Source: Maribellus comscasis
GTDB lineage: Bacteria; Bacteroidota; Bacteroidia; Bacteroidales; Prolixibacteraceae
DNA: 64,000 nucleotides
Direction of reading: 5' to 3'
NCBI RefSeq assembly: GCF_009762775.1
Contig: NZ_CP046401.1
Span: 5,530,001-5,594,000, forward strand
The number at the start of each line of letters is the position of its first letter. The stretch's first letter is position 1. Below are positions 8,602 through 16,861 of this stretch, piece after piece. The notes beneath the pieces were generated by a model. That model had not been told where the DNA came from. It did not search any database and saw only the letters and a program-made list of their open reading frames with translations. The translations under genes were made by a program, and so were the position numbers.

Positions 8602-8669
8602 GACTGCGAGCGCATGACAAATTCAAAAAGAAATTATTTAAACGTTTGAACGTTCAAACGTTTAATCAA
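8602..8669. repeat. Right copy of palindrome-containing direct repeat
   Basis: Diverged direct copy of 6325-6400. Here the palindrome extends to a perfect 24 bp (8640-8663) around the shared core TTTGAACGTTCAAA (8645-8658), with AACGTTTAATCAA after it. About 290 bp separate it from the oxyR end, A+T-rich and without recognisable features apart from the terminator near 8925. Confidence 0.65.
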
Positions 8670-8925
8670 GCAGTTGATTAATCAATCAAACAATTATTAA
8701 AATGGACAATTAAACTAATTTAAATTTTTAGCTGGTATTTACTTTGTTATTGTATGGGCAAGTAAAGCGAGTAAAAATTGTATATTTACACTCTATAATT
8801 GGAATTCAGATTCATTGAATAAATAAATTTATTAGTATCTTGTTTGTACCATAAGTCTACAATTGACTGATATTCAGTAGTCGTTATTTTTGAAGAAGTA
8901 AAATAATTTCTTGATTAAAAAAAAT

Positions 8926-8959
8926 AGATTAGCCCTTCTGCTTTAAGCGGGAGGGCTTT
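8926..8959. terminator. Bidirectional terminator after oxyR
   Basis: AGCCCT(T)C-loop-G(A)GGGCT stem with a T run on both strands: TTTTTATTTT to the right on the plus strand and TATTTTTTTT on the minus. It lies immediately downstream of the oxyR stop codon, so it mainly serves that minus-strand gene. Confidence 0.75.
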
Positions 8960-9910
8960 TTATTTTACCTGTAACATGGTGTCAACCACCCAGCTTTCGG
9001 GCTGATTAATCATTCGTTGCGGGATACTATCCAAAATAACTTTTTTTAGAGCGGCAATCTGTCTTTTTTTGGAATAGTTTTTTGAAACGACCAAACTGAT
9101 TTCCCTTACCGGTTGTTCTCCCGAAAATTCTTTTATCAATTCTTCAAGTTCTGAAGGAATATTAATTGTCGCAAGTTCCGGTAAAAAAGTTATTCCGTTT
9201 TTATTTTCCACAATCCTGCGTAACGATTCAATAGAGCTGCTCCGGTAAATCAGGTTTTGCGAAGTTTTTTTCTGGTAATTGATTTTACAGATAGAATTTA
9301 CCTGATTTTGGAAACAATTCCCTTCCTCCAGATACCAGATTTCTTCTTCACTTAATTCGTCTATGTTAATCTTCTCGCTGTCAAATAATCTGTGGTCTTC
9401 AGAAATGTAAGCAAAGAAGCGTTCATAAAAAAGCGTTTCAAAAAGCACGCCGCCAGCTGATACAGGGGTTGAAAGAATACCGCAATCCAAATCTCCGAGT
9501 TTTAATTTTGAAATAATATCTTCGGTTTTAAACTCTGTAACTTCAATTTGTAAATCCGGATACGACCGGTTTAATTCGTTTATAAACAATGGCACAAGGT
9601 AGGGGGCCAAAGTTGGAATAATTCCCACATGTACGTTTCCTTTAACTTCCTCGCTCAATTCAAAACTTGTTTGCTTTAGCTCTTCCACCATCTTCAATAT
9701 GTCAATGGATTTATGGTAAAAATATTTTCCTTCCTCGGTAAACCGCAAGGGGCGTTTTGTCCGGTCAAGTAATTTAAAGCCAATTTCTTCCTCTAGTTTC
9801 TGGATCTGAAGACTCAGGGCAGGTTGAGTAATCTTCAGGTGCCGGGCAGCCGACGAGAAGCTTCCCTGTACATACAATTCCTTTAAATATTCAAGCTGTG
9901 TGAAATTCAT
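8960..9910 (-). CDS. oxyR: Hydrogen-peroxide-sensing LysR regulator OxyR
   Basis: A 316-residue LysR-family protein: winged helix-turn-helix at residues ~3-60 (FSSAARHLKITQPALSLQIQ) and a periplasmic-binding-like effector domain at ~90-300. Cys199 and Cys208 (GNCFQNQVNSICK) occupy exactly the numbering and spacing of the E. coli OxyR redox switch, which forms a disulfide on contact with peroxide. It is divergently transcribed from dps with 128 bp between the two starts, the classic arrangement for a regulator and an antioxidant target. Confidence 0.92.
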   Translation of the reverse strand: MNFTQLEYLKELYVQGSFSSAARHLKITQPALSLQIQKLEEEIGFKLLDRTKRPLRFTEEGKYFYHKSIDILKMVEELKQTSFELSEEVKGNVHVGIIPTLAPYLVPLFINELNRSYPDLQIEVTEFKTEDIISKLKLGDLDCGILSTPVSAGGVLFETLFYERFFAYISEDHRLFDSEKINIDELSEEEIWYLEEGNCFQNQVNSICKINYQKKTSQNLIYRSSSIESLRRIVENKNGITFLPELATINIPSELEELIKEFSGEQPVREISLVVSKNYSKKRQIAALKKVILDSIPQRMINQPESWVVDTMLQVK

Positions 9911-10038
9911 AGTTTAAATCAATCATTTGTTCAAAATAGATATTTATAATTTATAATAATAGTAGTATAAAAGTAGTAAATATTAATTATAGTATATTTG
10001 AACTAACAAAAAATAGTAATCACAAAAAATTGAATATT
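9911..10038 (+). promoter_or_regulatory. oxyR-dps divergent promoter region
   Basis: TATATTTG at 9993-10000 matches the Bacteroidota -7 consensus for dps, placing transcription start about 30 nt before the dps ATG. No TTTG lies 19 nt upstream, as expected for an activator-dependent promoter. ATAG- and TATA-type steps about 11 bp apart (from about 9936 to 9975) are compatible with an OxyR tetramer site, but this part is only suggestive. Confidence 0.5.
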
Positions 10039-10485
10039 ATGAAAGCTGAAAATCAAAAAGTAGTAGAAAAACTAAACAAGTTATTGGCCGATTATCAAAT
10101 TTATTATCAGAATCTTAGAGGTTTGCATTGGAATGTAAAAGGTGCTATGTTTTTTATGCTTCATGAAAAATATGAAGAATTGTATGGTCAGGCGTCGGAA
10201 GTAATTGATGAAATTGCAGAACGTATTTTAATGGTAGGCGGAGAGCCGTTGCACACTTTTGGAGACTATGTTCAAACTGCAACTTTGAAAGAGGTTAAAA
10301 ATGTTTCTGATGGCAAAGCAGGCGTTGAGATAGTTTTGGAAAACACCCGGTTTTTGTTGGAAAACTTTAACGAAATTATGGAAGCAGCCGAAGAAGCAGG
10401 GGATGAAGGGACAGCGTCACTCATGAGTGATTGGATCGGATTTGCAGAAAAACAAATCTGGATGCTTGAGTCATATTTAGCATAA
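10039..10485 (+). CDS. dps: Dps family DNA-protection ferritin-like protein
   Basis: The ATG at 10039 is preferred over a TTG three codons upstream. The 148-residue product has the Dps ferroxidase ligands at the expected spacing: His30 (LRGLHWNVKG), His42 (MLHEKYEELY), Asp57 and Glu61 (VIDEIAERI). Dps dodecamers oxidise ferrous iron with peroxide, store the ferric core and shield DNA under oxidative stress. Divergent from oxyR, so probably OxyR-activated. A strong terminator follows the gene. Confidence 0.95.
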   Translation: MKAENQKVVEKLNKLLADYQIYYQNLRGLHWNVKGAMFFMLHEKYEELYGQASEVIDEIAERILMVGGEPLHTFGDYVQTATLKEVKNVSDGKAGVEIVLENTRFLLENFNEIMEAAEEAGDEGTASLMSDWIGFAEKQIWMLESYLA

Positions 10486-10512
10486 CTATATATACATTGC
10501 CTTGACAAATCA

Positions 10513-10541
10513 GAAGCTCTGCCCTTTTGGGCGGAGCTTTT
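10513..10541. terminator. Intrinsic terminator between dps and the GyrI-like gene
   Basis: AAGCTC(T)GCCC-TTTT-GGGC(G)GAGCTTTTATTTTTTT: a strong G+C-rich stem with a T-rich tail on the plus strand. It ends the dps transcript and faces the convergent minus-strand gene. Confidence 0.85.
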
Positions 10542-11022
10542 ATTTTTTTCTTACCGGGAACCAAAGTTCTTCTTCCGAATCGGGATCTTCATTTTTATAT
10601 TTTTCGCCCATTAAAGCAAAATGTGGCCGGTCATCCAATTCATATTCCGAATTTGGAAACCATATTTTTAAAATATACTGGTATTTATCTGTCGCTTTAC
10701 TTGCTTTTCCTTTATAAAAAAATACAGCGTACGTTCCTTCCGGAATAATAAGTTTTTCCATATTTGCCGGGATGGTTTCAAAATCGCTGACCTTTACAGC
10801 AGCCCATTTTTGAAACTTCTTTTCAGGGTTGAATTTTTTAAAAAAGTGACTATTCTCAAAAATTTCAACCGAATATAAATCATCGGAAATTCTATTTTTT
10901 ATGGTGTTTTTTTCCGGTATAAAATTTTGCCACAACTCAAAAGTCCTGTTGGTTGCAAACGACATTTTTACACTTTTTCCAACCAGTTTAGTTTCTTCCA
11001 ATCGTTTAATTTTGGGCTCCAT
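10540..11022 (-). CDS. GyrI-like/AraC effector-binding-domain protein
   Basis: A 160-residue stand-alone GyrI-like small-molecule-binding domain: it begins with PKIKRLEETKLVGKSVKMSF, has the mid-domain Y(S)VEIFEN and KWAAVKVSDFETIPANM strands, and ends in a YQYILKIWFPNSEYELDDRP strand typical of the fold. No DNA-binding domain is attached. Such proteins bind hydrophobic cations or drugs. Its start overlaps the end of the GNAT gene by 17 bp, so the two are translated from one mRNA. Confidence 0.8.
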   Translation of the reverse strand: MEPKIKRLEETKLVGKSVKMSFATNRTFELWQNFIPEKNTIKNRISDDLYSVEIFENSHFFKKFNPEKKFQKWAAVKVSDFETIPANMEKLIIPEGTYAVFFYKGKASKATDKYQYILKIWFPNSEYELDDRPHFALMGEKYKNEDPDSEEELWFPVRKK

Positions 11023-11479
11023 ATGGCTTGTTCGTTTTTCGTTTCATTTTTAAAATCGGGTAATCTCTTTTCTGCTCGTCTTTATCTGTTCTTTCGTAAA
11101 TTTTATAACCAATTTTTTTATAAAACGCTACAGCATCGGTATTTTGTTCATTAACATCAACCTCACTGGCTCCGAGTTCAGTATACGCAAAATTCATTAG
11201 TTTTTTTCCCAGTCCCTGCCCAAAATAATCTGGCAAAAGAAAAAGCATTTCTACTTTTTTACCCGCAACGCCGACAAAGCCAATTACCTTGTCGTTGTGC
11301 ATCAAACAACGCAGATCAAAAGCACTAAAATCCATTTCGGTAACCAGTTTTTTTATCCCCTCAAAATCATCAGGTTTTAGAAAGTTGTGGGTAGCGCTAA
11401 CCGATTGTTCCCATACATCCACGATTTGCTTTTTTAATGAATCTCTAAAGGCTATTATTTTCAAATCATGTTTTTTCAT
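11006..11479 (-). CDS. GNAT family N-acetyltransferase
   Basis: A 157-residue acetyltransferase with the GNAT motif A signature: beta strand VEMLFLLPDYFGQGLGKKLM carries the acetyl-CoA pyrophosphate loop (Q/R-x-x-G-x-G/A: GQGLGK), followed by EVDVNEQNTDAVAFYKKIGY (motif B). Resembles YjaB/PhnO-like members; the substrate is unknown. First gene of a two-gene unit with the GyrI-like protein. Confidence 0.88.
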   Translation of the reverse strand: MKKHDLKIIAFRDSLKKQIVDVWEQSVSATHNFLKPDDFEGIKKLVTEMDFSAFDLRCLMHNDKVIGFVGVAGKKVEMLFLLPDYFGQGLGKKLMNFAYTELGASEVDVNEQNTDAVAFYKKIGYKIYERTDKDEQKRDYPILKMKRKTNKPYGAQN

Positions 11480-11703
11480 GGTGCTGTTTTTTTATTAAAA
11501 TTACTTCAACAGAAAACTTTAAACGGTCGAAAATAAGCAAAGCATATCAGGAAAATAAATTTATACCTGTTCTTTTTCAAGGATTTTCAAAAATTTCAAA
11601 TTACGTTCAGTGAGTTTTAATTTTTTGAAATGGACGTTCAGCATCAAAGGAAAATACCATAAAATAAATTCGTTAATTTGCAGTTTTTTTATAAACGATC
11701 AAT

Positions 11704-12501
11704 ATGAAAAGGAGCCTTATATTTTTATTGGTTTTTCTGCCGGTTGTTTCTTTTTCGCAAATCAATCAAACCGATGTAAGCGGTTTGCGTCAGGGATTAT
11801 GGAAAAAGCAGCAACCAAACGGACGTTTACTCTACGAAGGTTATTTTAAAGACGGAAAACCTGTGGGCGAATGGAAACGTTTTCACGAAGGAGGGCAGGT
11901 AAAGGCCATTATTAATTATGTTGAAAATTCGGATACTGCCTTTACTCAACTGTTTGATGAATGGGGAAAAAAAGTAGCGGAAGGGAAATATGTAAAAGAA
12001 AAGAAGGAGGGCAGCTGGACTTTATATGCCAACAATATAAAAGTTGCTCTTGAACAATATAAAAATGGGATAAAGGACGGTGAATGCCTTAAGTTTTATA
12101 ACACAGGTGAAGTGTTGGAGAAAGCCGATTGGAAAAATGGGAGAAAGGAAGGCGATTACCGGTTGTTTTATACAAACGGACAGCCTTTTATGCAGTGTAA
12201 GTTTAGCAACAATATGCGCAACGGACTTTGTATCTCATACTACCAAAGTGGGGATATAGAAATGGAAGCCGAATATAAAAACAGCCTGCGCCACGGTGAG
12301 TGGAAATATTTTAATCCACGTGGCGATTCTCTTTATTCGTTGTTTTACAATGAAGGCGTTTTGTTGAATCCGGAAGTAAGAGACAGTATCGACAATCTTC
12401 GGATGAAAAGTATGGAAAGCGGAAAGGAACAGATAATCGACCCTGAGAAATATATGGATGACCCTTCGGAGTACATGATGAAAATGAATATTTACAGGTA
12501 A
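11704..12501 (+). CDS. MORN/YwqK-repeat exported protein
   Basis: 265 residues with a signal peptide (MKRSLIFLLVFLPVVSFSQ). The body is a series of about seven MORN-like repeats of the form G-x-W/Y-x-x-Y/F-x-x-x-G-x (for example LYEGYFKDGKPVGEWKRFHE, MEAEYKNSLRHGEWKYFNPR). In Bacteroidota these are annotated YwqK-family antitoxin-like, but the export signal and lack of a toxin neighbour argue for a cell-envelope role. The next gene, a secreted subtilase, follows after 49 bp on the same strand. Confidence 0.8.
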   Translation: MKRSLIFLLVFLPVVSFSQINQTDVSGLRQGLWKKQQPNGRLLYEGYFKDGKPVGEWKRFHEGGQVKAIINYVENSDTAFTQLFDEWGKKVAEGKYVKEKKEGSWTLYANNIKVALEQYKNGIKDGECLKFYNTGEVLEKADWKNGRKEGDYRLFYTNGQPFMQCKFSNNMRNGLCISYYQSGDIEMEAEYKNSLRHGEWKYFNPRGDSLYSLFYNEGVLLNPEVRDSIDNLRMKSMESGKEQIIDPEKYMDDPSEYMMKMNIYR

Positions 12502-12550
12502 TACAGGATTATTTTGTAATTTGGTCATTCTTAAAAATGAGAAGCCAGTA

Positions 12551-14209
12551 ATGAAAAATAAACTACCTGTTTTCACCCTGTTGTTATTGTTTGCTATAAA
12601 CGGGATAAAGGCTCAGGATTTTTACTGGATTGCATTTTCAGATAAAAACAACACAGCTTATTCGTTTGAAAATCCTGAAGAATATTTGTCAGAAAGAGCA
12701 ATTCAGCGTCGCGAAGTGCAGAACATTTCTATTGATTCGCTGGATTTGCCCGTTAATCAGGAATACATTTCGCAAATTATCCGGCCAGGAGTTTCTCTGG
12801 TACATTCTTCAAAATGGTTAAACGGAATTACTGTTAAAGTTGAAATCGATAGTTTTGAGCAAGTAGCCTCGTCTTTTCCCTTTGTTACAGAAGTTCAGCT
12901 GACGAAGCCGGCTTTAATCGTAAAGAGTACCGTTAATAAGTTTGATGAACCTGATGCATGGAGTGATAATTTGCCCATTGACACAAGTTGGTACGGGCCA
13001 TCAGTTTATCAAACCGGATTATTAAACGGACAGTATTTACATCAACTCGATTATTTTGGCGAAGGAAAACAAATTGCCGTGCTGGATGGCGGGTTTTTAA
13101 ATGTCGATATTTACCCTGCTTTTGATAGTCTGTGGATGAACAACCGAATTTTAGGAACGTATGATTTTGTAAACGACAGTAGCGATTTTTTTCAGACAAA
13201 TTATCACGGAATGAGTGTTCTTTCATGCATGGGCGGCTTTGTGCCCGGAGAGTTAATCGGAACTGCTCCGGAAGCATCCTATTGGTTAATTCGGTCGGAA
13301 GAAACAGGTTCTGAATATATTATTGAAGAAGACAACTGGGTTGCTGCTGCTGAGTTTGCCGATAGTGCAGGAGCAGATATCATTAATTCGTCACTTGGTT
13401 ATTATGAGTTTGATGACACAGTAACAAACCATACTTACGCGGATATGGACGGGAAAACCACACGGGTAACCAGGGCAGCCAATATTGCTTTTTCCCGTGG
13501 TATGCTGGTCGTTAACAGTGCCGGAAACGAAGGGAATACCCAATGGAAATACATTATCGCACCTTCTGACGGGGATAATGTAATTGGCGTAGGAGCTACA
13601 AATAAATTTGGATTTGCTTCCAACTTTACTTCCTACGGCCCGGCTTCCGACGGTGATATTAAACCCAATTTATCGGCTGTAGGGTGGAACACCTACCTTG
13701 TTCGCAGCAGTGGTAATTTGGGCTACAGCAACGGAACATCATTTTCTTCTCCGGTTTTGGCCGGGATGATAGCCTGTTTTTGGCAGGCCAATCCAAATGC
13801 ATCGGCACAGGAAATAAAGGATGCCCTGGAGCAAAGCGCACATTTATACGATTCACCCGATTCTCTTCTAGGATACGGCATTCCGGATATGAAGACAGCT
13901 CAGCAGATTCTTGATCCTACACTTGTGTATAATGTTACTGAGCAGAACAGAACCGGAAATAATAACTGGCGGGTGGCACCCATTCCTTTTAACGGGAATT
14001 TAATAATTCAAAACACGGGAAAAATGCAGAATCAAACGATTTATATCTCCATCTTTTCGGCAGACGGACGGTTGTTGTTCAAAGAAGAAAGAGAAGCTGC
14101 AACACAAATTTCACTAAATAATTTACAATTGCTTCCACCGGGTTTGTTAATTTTAAGGATTGATTCAGAAACAGGTTCTGAATCGGTAAAACTGAGTAAA
14201 GTCCGTTAA
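12551..14209 (+). CDS. Secreted S8 subtilisin-like serine protease with type IX sorting domain
   Basis: Start set at the ATG at 12551, which opens a good signal peptide (MKNKLPVFTLLLLFAINGIKA). The 552-residue protein has the subtilase catalytic triad: Asp in IAVLDGGFLN, His in NYHGMSVLSCMGG, Ser in NGTSFSSPVLAGM, plus the oxyanion Asn in VNSAGNEGN. The last ~80 residues (WRVAPIPFNGNLIIQNTG to LRIDSETGSESVKLSK) resemble a type A C-terminal sorting domain recognised by the type IX secretion system. Probably cell-surface or extracellular. The stop codon is 1 nt from the xseA start. Confidence 0.92.
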   Translation: MKNKLPVFTLLLLFAINGIKAQDFYWIAFSDKNNTAYSFENPEEYLSERAIQRREVQNISIDSLDLPVNQEYISQIIRPGVSLVHSSKWLNGITVKVEIDSFEQVASSFPFVTEVQLTKPALIVKSTVNKFDEPDAWSDNLPIDTSWYGPSVYQTGLLNGQYLHQLDYFGEGKQIAVLDGGFLNVDIYPAFDSLWMNNRILGTYDFVNDSSDFFQTNYHGMSVLSCMGGFVPGELIGTAPEASYWLIRSEETGSEYIIEEDNWVAAAEFADSAGADIINSSLGYYEFDDTVTNHTYADMDGKTTRVTRAANIAFSRGMLVVNSAGNEGNTQWKYIIAPSDGDNVIGVGATNKFGFASNFTSYGPASDGDIKPNLSAVGWNTYLVRSSGNLGYSNGTSFSSPVLAGMIACFWQANPNASAQEIKDALEQSAHLYDSPDSLLGYGIPDMKTAQQILDPTLVYNVTEQNRTGNNNWRVAPIPFNGNLIIQNTGKMQNQTIYISIFSADGRLLFKEEREAATQISLNNLQLLPPGLLILRIDSETGSESVKLSKVR

Positions 14210-14210
14210 T

Positions 14211-15671
14211 ATGGAGCAAAAACTTTCACTTTCTCAATTAAACGCTTTGATTAAAGAAGCGCTGTTTGATGCGTTCCCGTCAACGGTTTGGGTGGTGGCC
14301 GAGATAAGTGAAATGAAAGAAAACAGGAGCGGACATTGTTATCTGGAGTTGATTGAAAAGGAAGAAAAGGAGATTGTAGCACGTTCAAGGGCAACCATTT
14401 GGTCGTATACTTACCGAATGTTAAAACCTTATTTTGAAACCACCACCGGGCAGTTATTTACCCAGGGAATAAAAATTTTGGTGCAGGTTACGGTGGAGTA
14501 TCATGCGTCGTATGGTTTAAGTCTGAATATCAAGGATATTGACCCGACTTATACTGTTGGCGACCTCGCTTTACAACGAAAGGAAATCATTGAACGCCTT
14601 CAAAATGAGGGTGTTTTTAGTATGAATAAAGAACTGGAATTGCCGTTGGTTCCACAGAAAATAGCCATTATTTCATCAAAAACGGCAGCAGGTTACCAGG
14701 ATTTTCAGAATCAACTGGATAACAACGGGTATGGTTTTCAGTTTTATACCCATTTGTTTGAAGCTTATATGCAGGGAGCTGAGGCTGTGCCAACAATTAT
14801 TCAAGCTTTGGAGCGAATCTTTCAGTATGAGGATTTTTTTGATGCTGTTGTGATTATCCGGGGCGGGGGAGCCACAGCCGATTTAAGTAGTTTTGATAAT
14901 TATGAACTGGCACTTAACATTACACAATTTCCTCTGCCCGTAATTACGGGAATTGGCCACGAGAAAGATGATACGATTATCGATTTAGTGGCACACACGC
15001 GCTTAAAGACCCCAACAGCAGTTGCTGAATTTCTTGTTTCAGGAATGGAACGTTTTTATGAAAAACTACTTCAACTGGAAAACGATATACTCAGCTTGGT
15101 GCGCGAAACGCTGCAATTTCAGCACGGTAACATGGAAAGAATGGCGGAAAAACTTCAATATTTGGTCTCCGGATTTATTTCCGACAAAAATATGCGACTA
15201 ATCAAATTGGGAAACGAATTTCAGCAAAATATCAACCGTTTCTCTTTTCGCAGAAGTGTGGAATTAAGTAACTTTAAACACGATGTGAAATCGGCGGTTT
15301 CAATGTGGAGTATAAAAAAAGAAAACCGGTTTAACCAGAAACGAAGGATTTTAAAAAGAGTGGCCGGCGAGGTCCTTTTACAGGAAAAATCGAAGGTGAA
15401 GAATTTGGAAAGTTTAACCGGAAAAGTAGTACAGAATTTTGTTATGAAAGAAAAAGAAAGGATTCATTTAAACGAGAGTAGTGTGCGTTTATTAAATCCG
15501 GAGAATGTGTTGAAACGAGGTTATACACTTACGTTAAAAGAAGGAAAAATAATAAAATCGGTAAGCGATTTGCAGATTGCAGATAACATTGAGACCCGCT
15601 TTGCCGATGGAAAAGTAAAAAGTAAAATCACAAAAAAGGAAAATAATGGCAGCAAAAAAAACAACATATAA
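14211..15671 (+). CDS. xseA: Exodeoxyribonuclease VII large subunit
   Basis: A 486-residue protein, slightly longer than E. coli XseA (456). N-terminal OB fold (residues ~1-105: VWVVAEISEMKENRSGHCYL) binds single-stranded DNA. The catalytic core includes KIAIISSKTAAGYQDF, VVIIRGGGATADLSSFDNYE and ITGIGHEKDDTIIDLVAHTR, followed by KTPTAVAEFL and a long coiled-coil helical arm. With XseB it degrades single-stranded DNA from both ends. It overlaps xseB by 26 bp, an operon arrangement. Confidence 0.97.
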   Translation: MEQKLSLSQLNALIKEALFDAFPSTVWVVAEISEMKENRSGHCYLELIEKEEKEIVARSRATIWSYTYRMLKPYFETTTGQLFTQGIKILVQVTVEYHASYGLSLNIKDIDPTYTVGDLALQRKEIIERLQNEGVFSMNKELELPLVPQKIAIISSKTAAGYQDFQNQLDNNGYGFQFYTHLFEAYMQGAEAVPTIIQALERIFQYEDFFDAVVIIRGGGATADLSSFDNYELALNITQFPLPVITGIGHEKDDTIIDLVAHTRLKTPTAVAEFLVSGMERFYEKLLQLENDILSLVRETLQFQHGNMERMAEKLQYLVSGFISDKNMRLIKLGNEFQQNINRFSFRRSVELSNFKHDVKSAVSMWSIKKENRFNQKRRILKRVAGEVLLQEKSKVKNLESLTGKVVQNFVMKEKERIHLNESSVRLLNPENVLKRGYTLTLKEGKIIKSVSDLQIADNIETRFADGKVKSKITKKENNGSKKNNI

Positions 15672-15846
15672 TGAGGCCATAACCGAAATTGAAGAGATTT
15701 TGGATAAGATTGAAAATGAAGAACTGGATGTGGACGAACTGGCCGGAAAGGTAAAACGGGTTTCTGTTTTGCTAAAAATATGTAAAGACAAATTGCATAA
15801 AACCAACGAGCAGGTAGAGCAAATTTTAAATGAAATGGAAGATTAA
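15646..15846 (+). CDS. xseB: Exodeoxyribonuclease VII small subunit
   Basis: A 66-residue protein of two helices with the family signature TYNEAITEIEEILDKIENEE followed by LDVDELAGKVKRVSVLLKIC. Several copies bind the coiled-coil arm of XseA and are needed for activity. The start lies inside the 3' end of xseA, so translation is probably coupled. Confidence 0.95.
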   Translation: MAAKKTTYNEAITEIEEILDKIENEELDVDELAGKVKRVSVLLKICKDKLHKTNEQVEQILNEMED

Positions 15847-15865
15847 CTCTTAAATTAGAAAATAT

Positions 15866-16093
15866 ATGAAAGATTCTAGCGGACTTATTTTGATTTATAC
15901 GGGTGGTGAAGTAATTATTCAACGCTTAAAAGCTGAACTGGAACAGAAAGGAATAAATTCTTTTATTAAAGATAGGTTTAAAGAGGGCATCGCAGCTGGC
16001 TTTGTTGATGGTGTTCCTTCGGCAATTCGTCTTTTTGTAAATGAAAGTGACGCAGAAAAAGCCCTGGAAGTTGTAAAAGCAATAGTTGATTAA
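15866..16093 (+). CDS. DUF2007 small protein
   Basis: 75 residues with the DUF2007 pattern: a beta strand (LILIYTGGEVIIQRLKAELE) from which a helix leads to a hydrophobic GINSFIKDR, and a terminal strand (SAIRLFVNESDAEKALEVV). The fold resembles GlnB/ACT-like signal proteins, and the family is labelled putative signal transducing, but no function is established. It lies 19 bp after xseB and just before deoC. Confidence 0.75.
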   Translation: MKDSSGLILIYTGGEVIIQRLKAELEQKGINSFIKDRFKEGIAAGFVDGVPSAIRLFVNESDAEKALEVVKAIVD

Positions 16094-16106
16094 AGGGAGG
16101 TACAAA

Positions 16107-16787
16107 ATGTATACAAAAGAACAGGTAGCAAAAACTATAGATCACGCCGTTTTAAAACCCGAGTTTACAGACGAAGATGTAGTGAAAAATGCCGAAATGT
16201 GCAAAGAATATGGCGTTTTTAGCATGTGTGTACGCCCCTGCGATATAAAAAGAGCGAAAGAATTATTGGGGAACAGCGATGTAAAAGTATCGTGTGTTTT
16301 GAGTTTTCCACACGGAGCCGATACGATACCGGTTAAAGCTTTTCAGGCAAAACAGGCAATTGAAGATGGCGCCGATGAAATTGATATGGTGATGAATATT
16401 GGGAAATTTCTGGAGGGAGATTACCACTATGTTGTGGAAGATATAGAGGCGGTTGTAAAAGTAGCTCATGCCAAAGGAATTTTAGTGAAAGTAATTCAGG
16501 AGAGTGGTTTTTTAACGTTGGAACAGATAGAAAAAGCCTGTGAATTGTCCTTTATGGCGGGGGCTGATTTTGTAAAGACATCAACCGGTTTTGGCCCCGG
16601 AGGTGCAAAGCACGAATACATCGATGTGATGATAAAAACGCTTGAGGGGAAAATGAAGGTGAAAGCATCAGGTGGAATCCGCACCTGGAATGATGCGGTG
16701 GCCTTTCTGAAACAAGGTGCCGACAGGTTAGGGGTTGGCTCAACAGAAGCGGTGTTGAATGGTGGGAAAGCAGAAGCAGATTATTAA
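16107..16787 (+). CDS. deoC: Deoxyribose-phosphate aldolase
   Basis: The ATG at 16107 follows a strong Shine-Dalgarno (AAAGGGAGGT) and begins MYTKEQVAKTIDHAVLKPEF; an upstream TTG in the previous gene is not needed. 226 residues, the typical length. The Schiff-base lysine is in FVKTSTGFGPGG, and the second active-site lysine in MKVKASGGIRTWNDAV. It cleaves 2-deoxyribose 5-phosphate into glyceraldehyde 3-phosphate and acetaldehyde in deoxynucleoside salvage. Confidence 0.96.
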   Translation: MYTKEQVAKTIDHAVLKPEFTDEDVVKNAEMCKEYGVFSMCVRPCDIKRAKELLGNSDVKVSCVLSFPHGADTIPVKAFQAKQAIEDGADEIDMVMNIGKFLEGDYHYVVEDIEAVVKVAHAKGILVKVIQESGFLTLEQIEKACELSFMAGADFVKTSTGFGPGGAKHEYIDVMIKTLEGKMKVKASGGIRTWNDAVAFLKQGADRLGVGSTEAVLNGGKAEADY

Positions 16788-16861
16788 TATTTGTGATTTT
16801 CACGTTTGATTTTTTATAAAATTCATACATCTTTGTACACCTTTGAGAAAGTGGAATTGGA

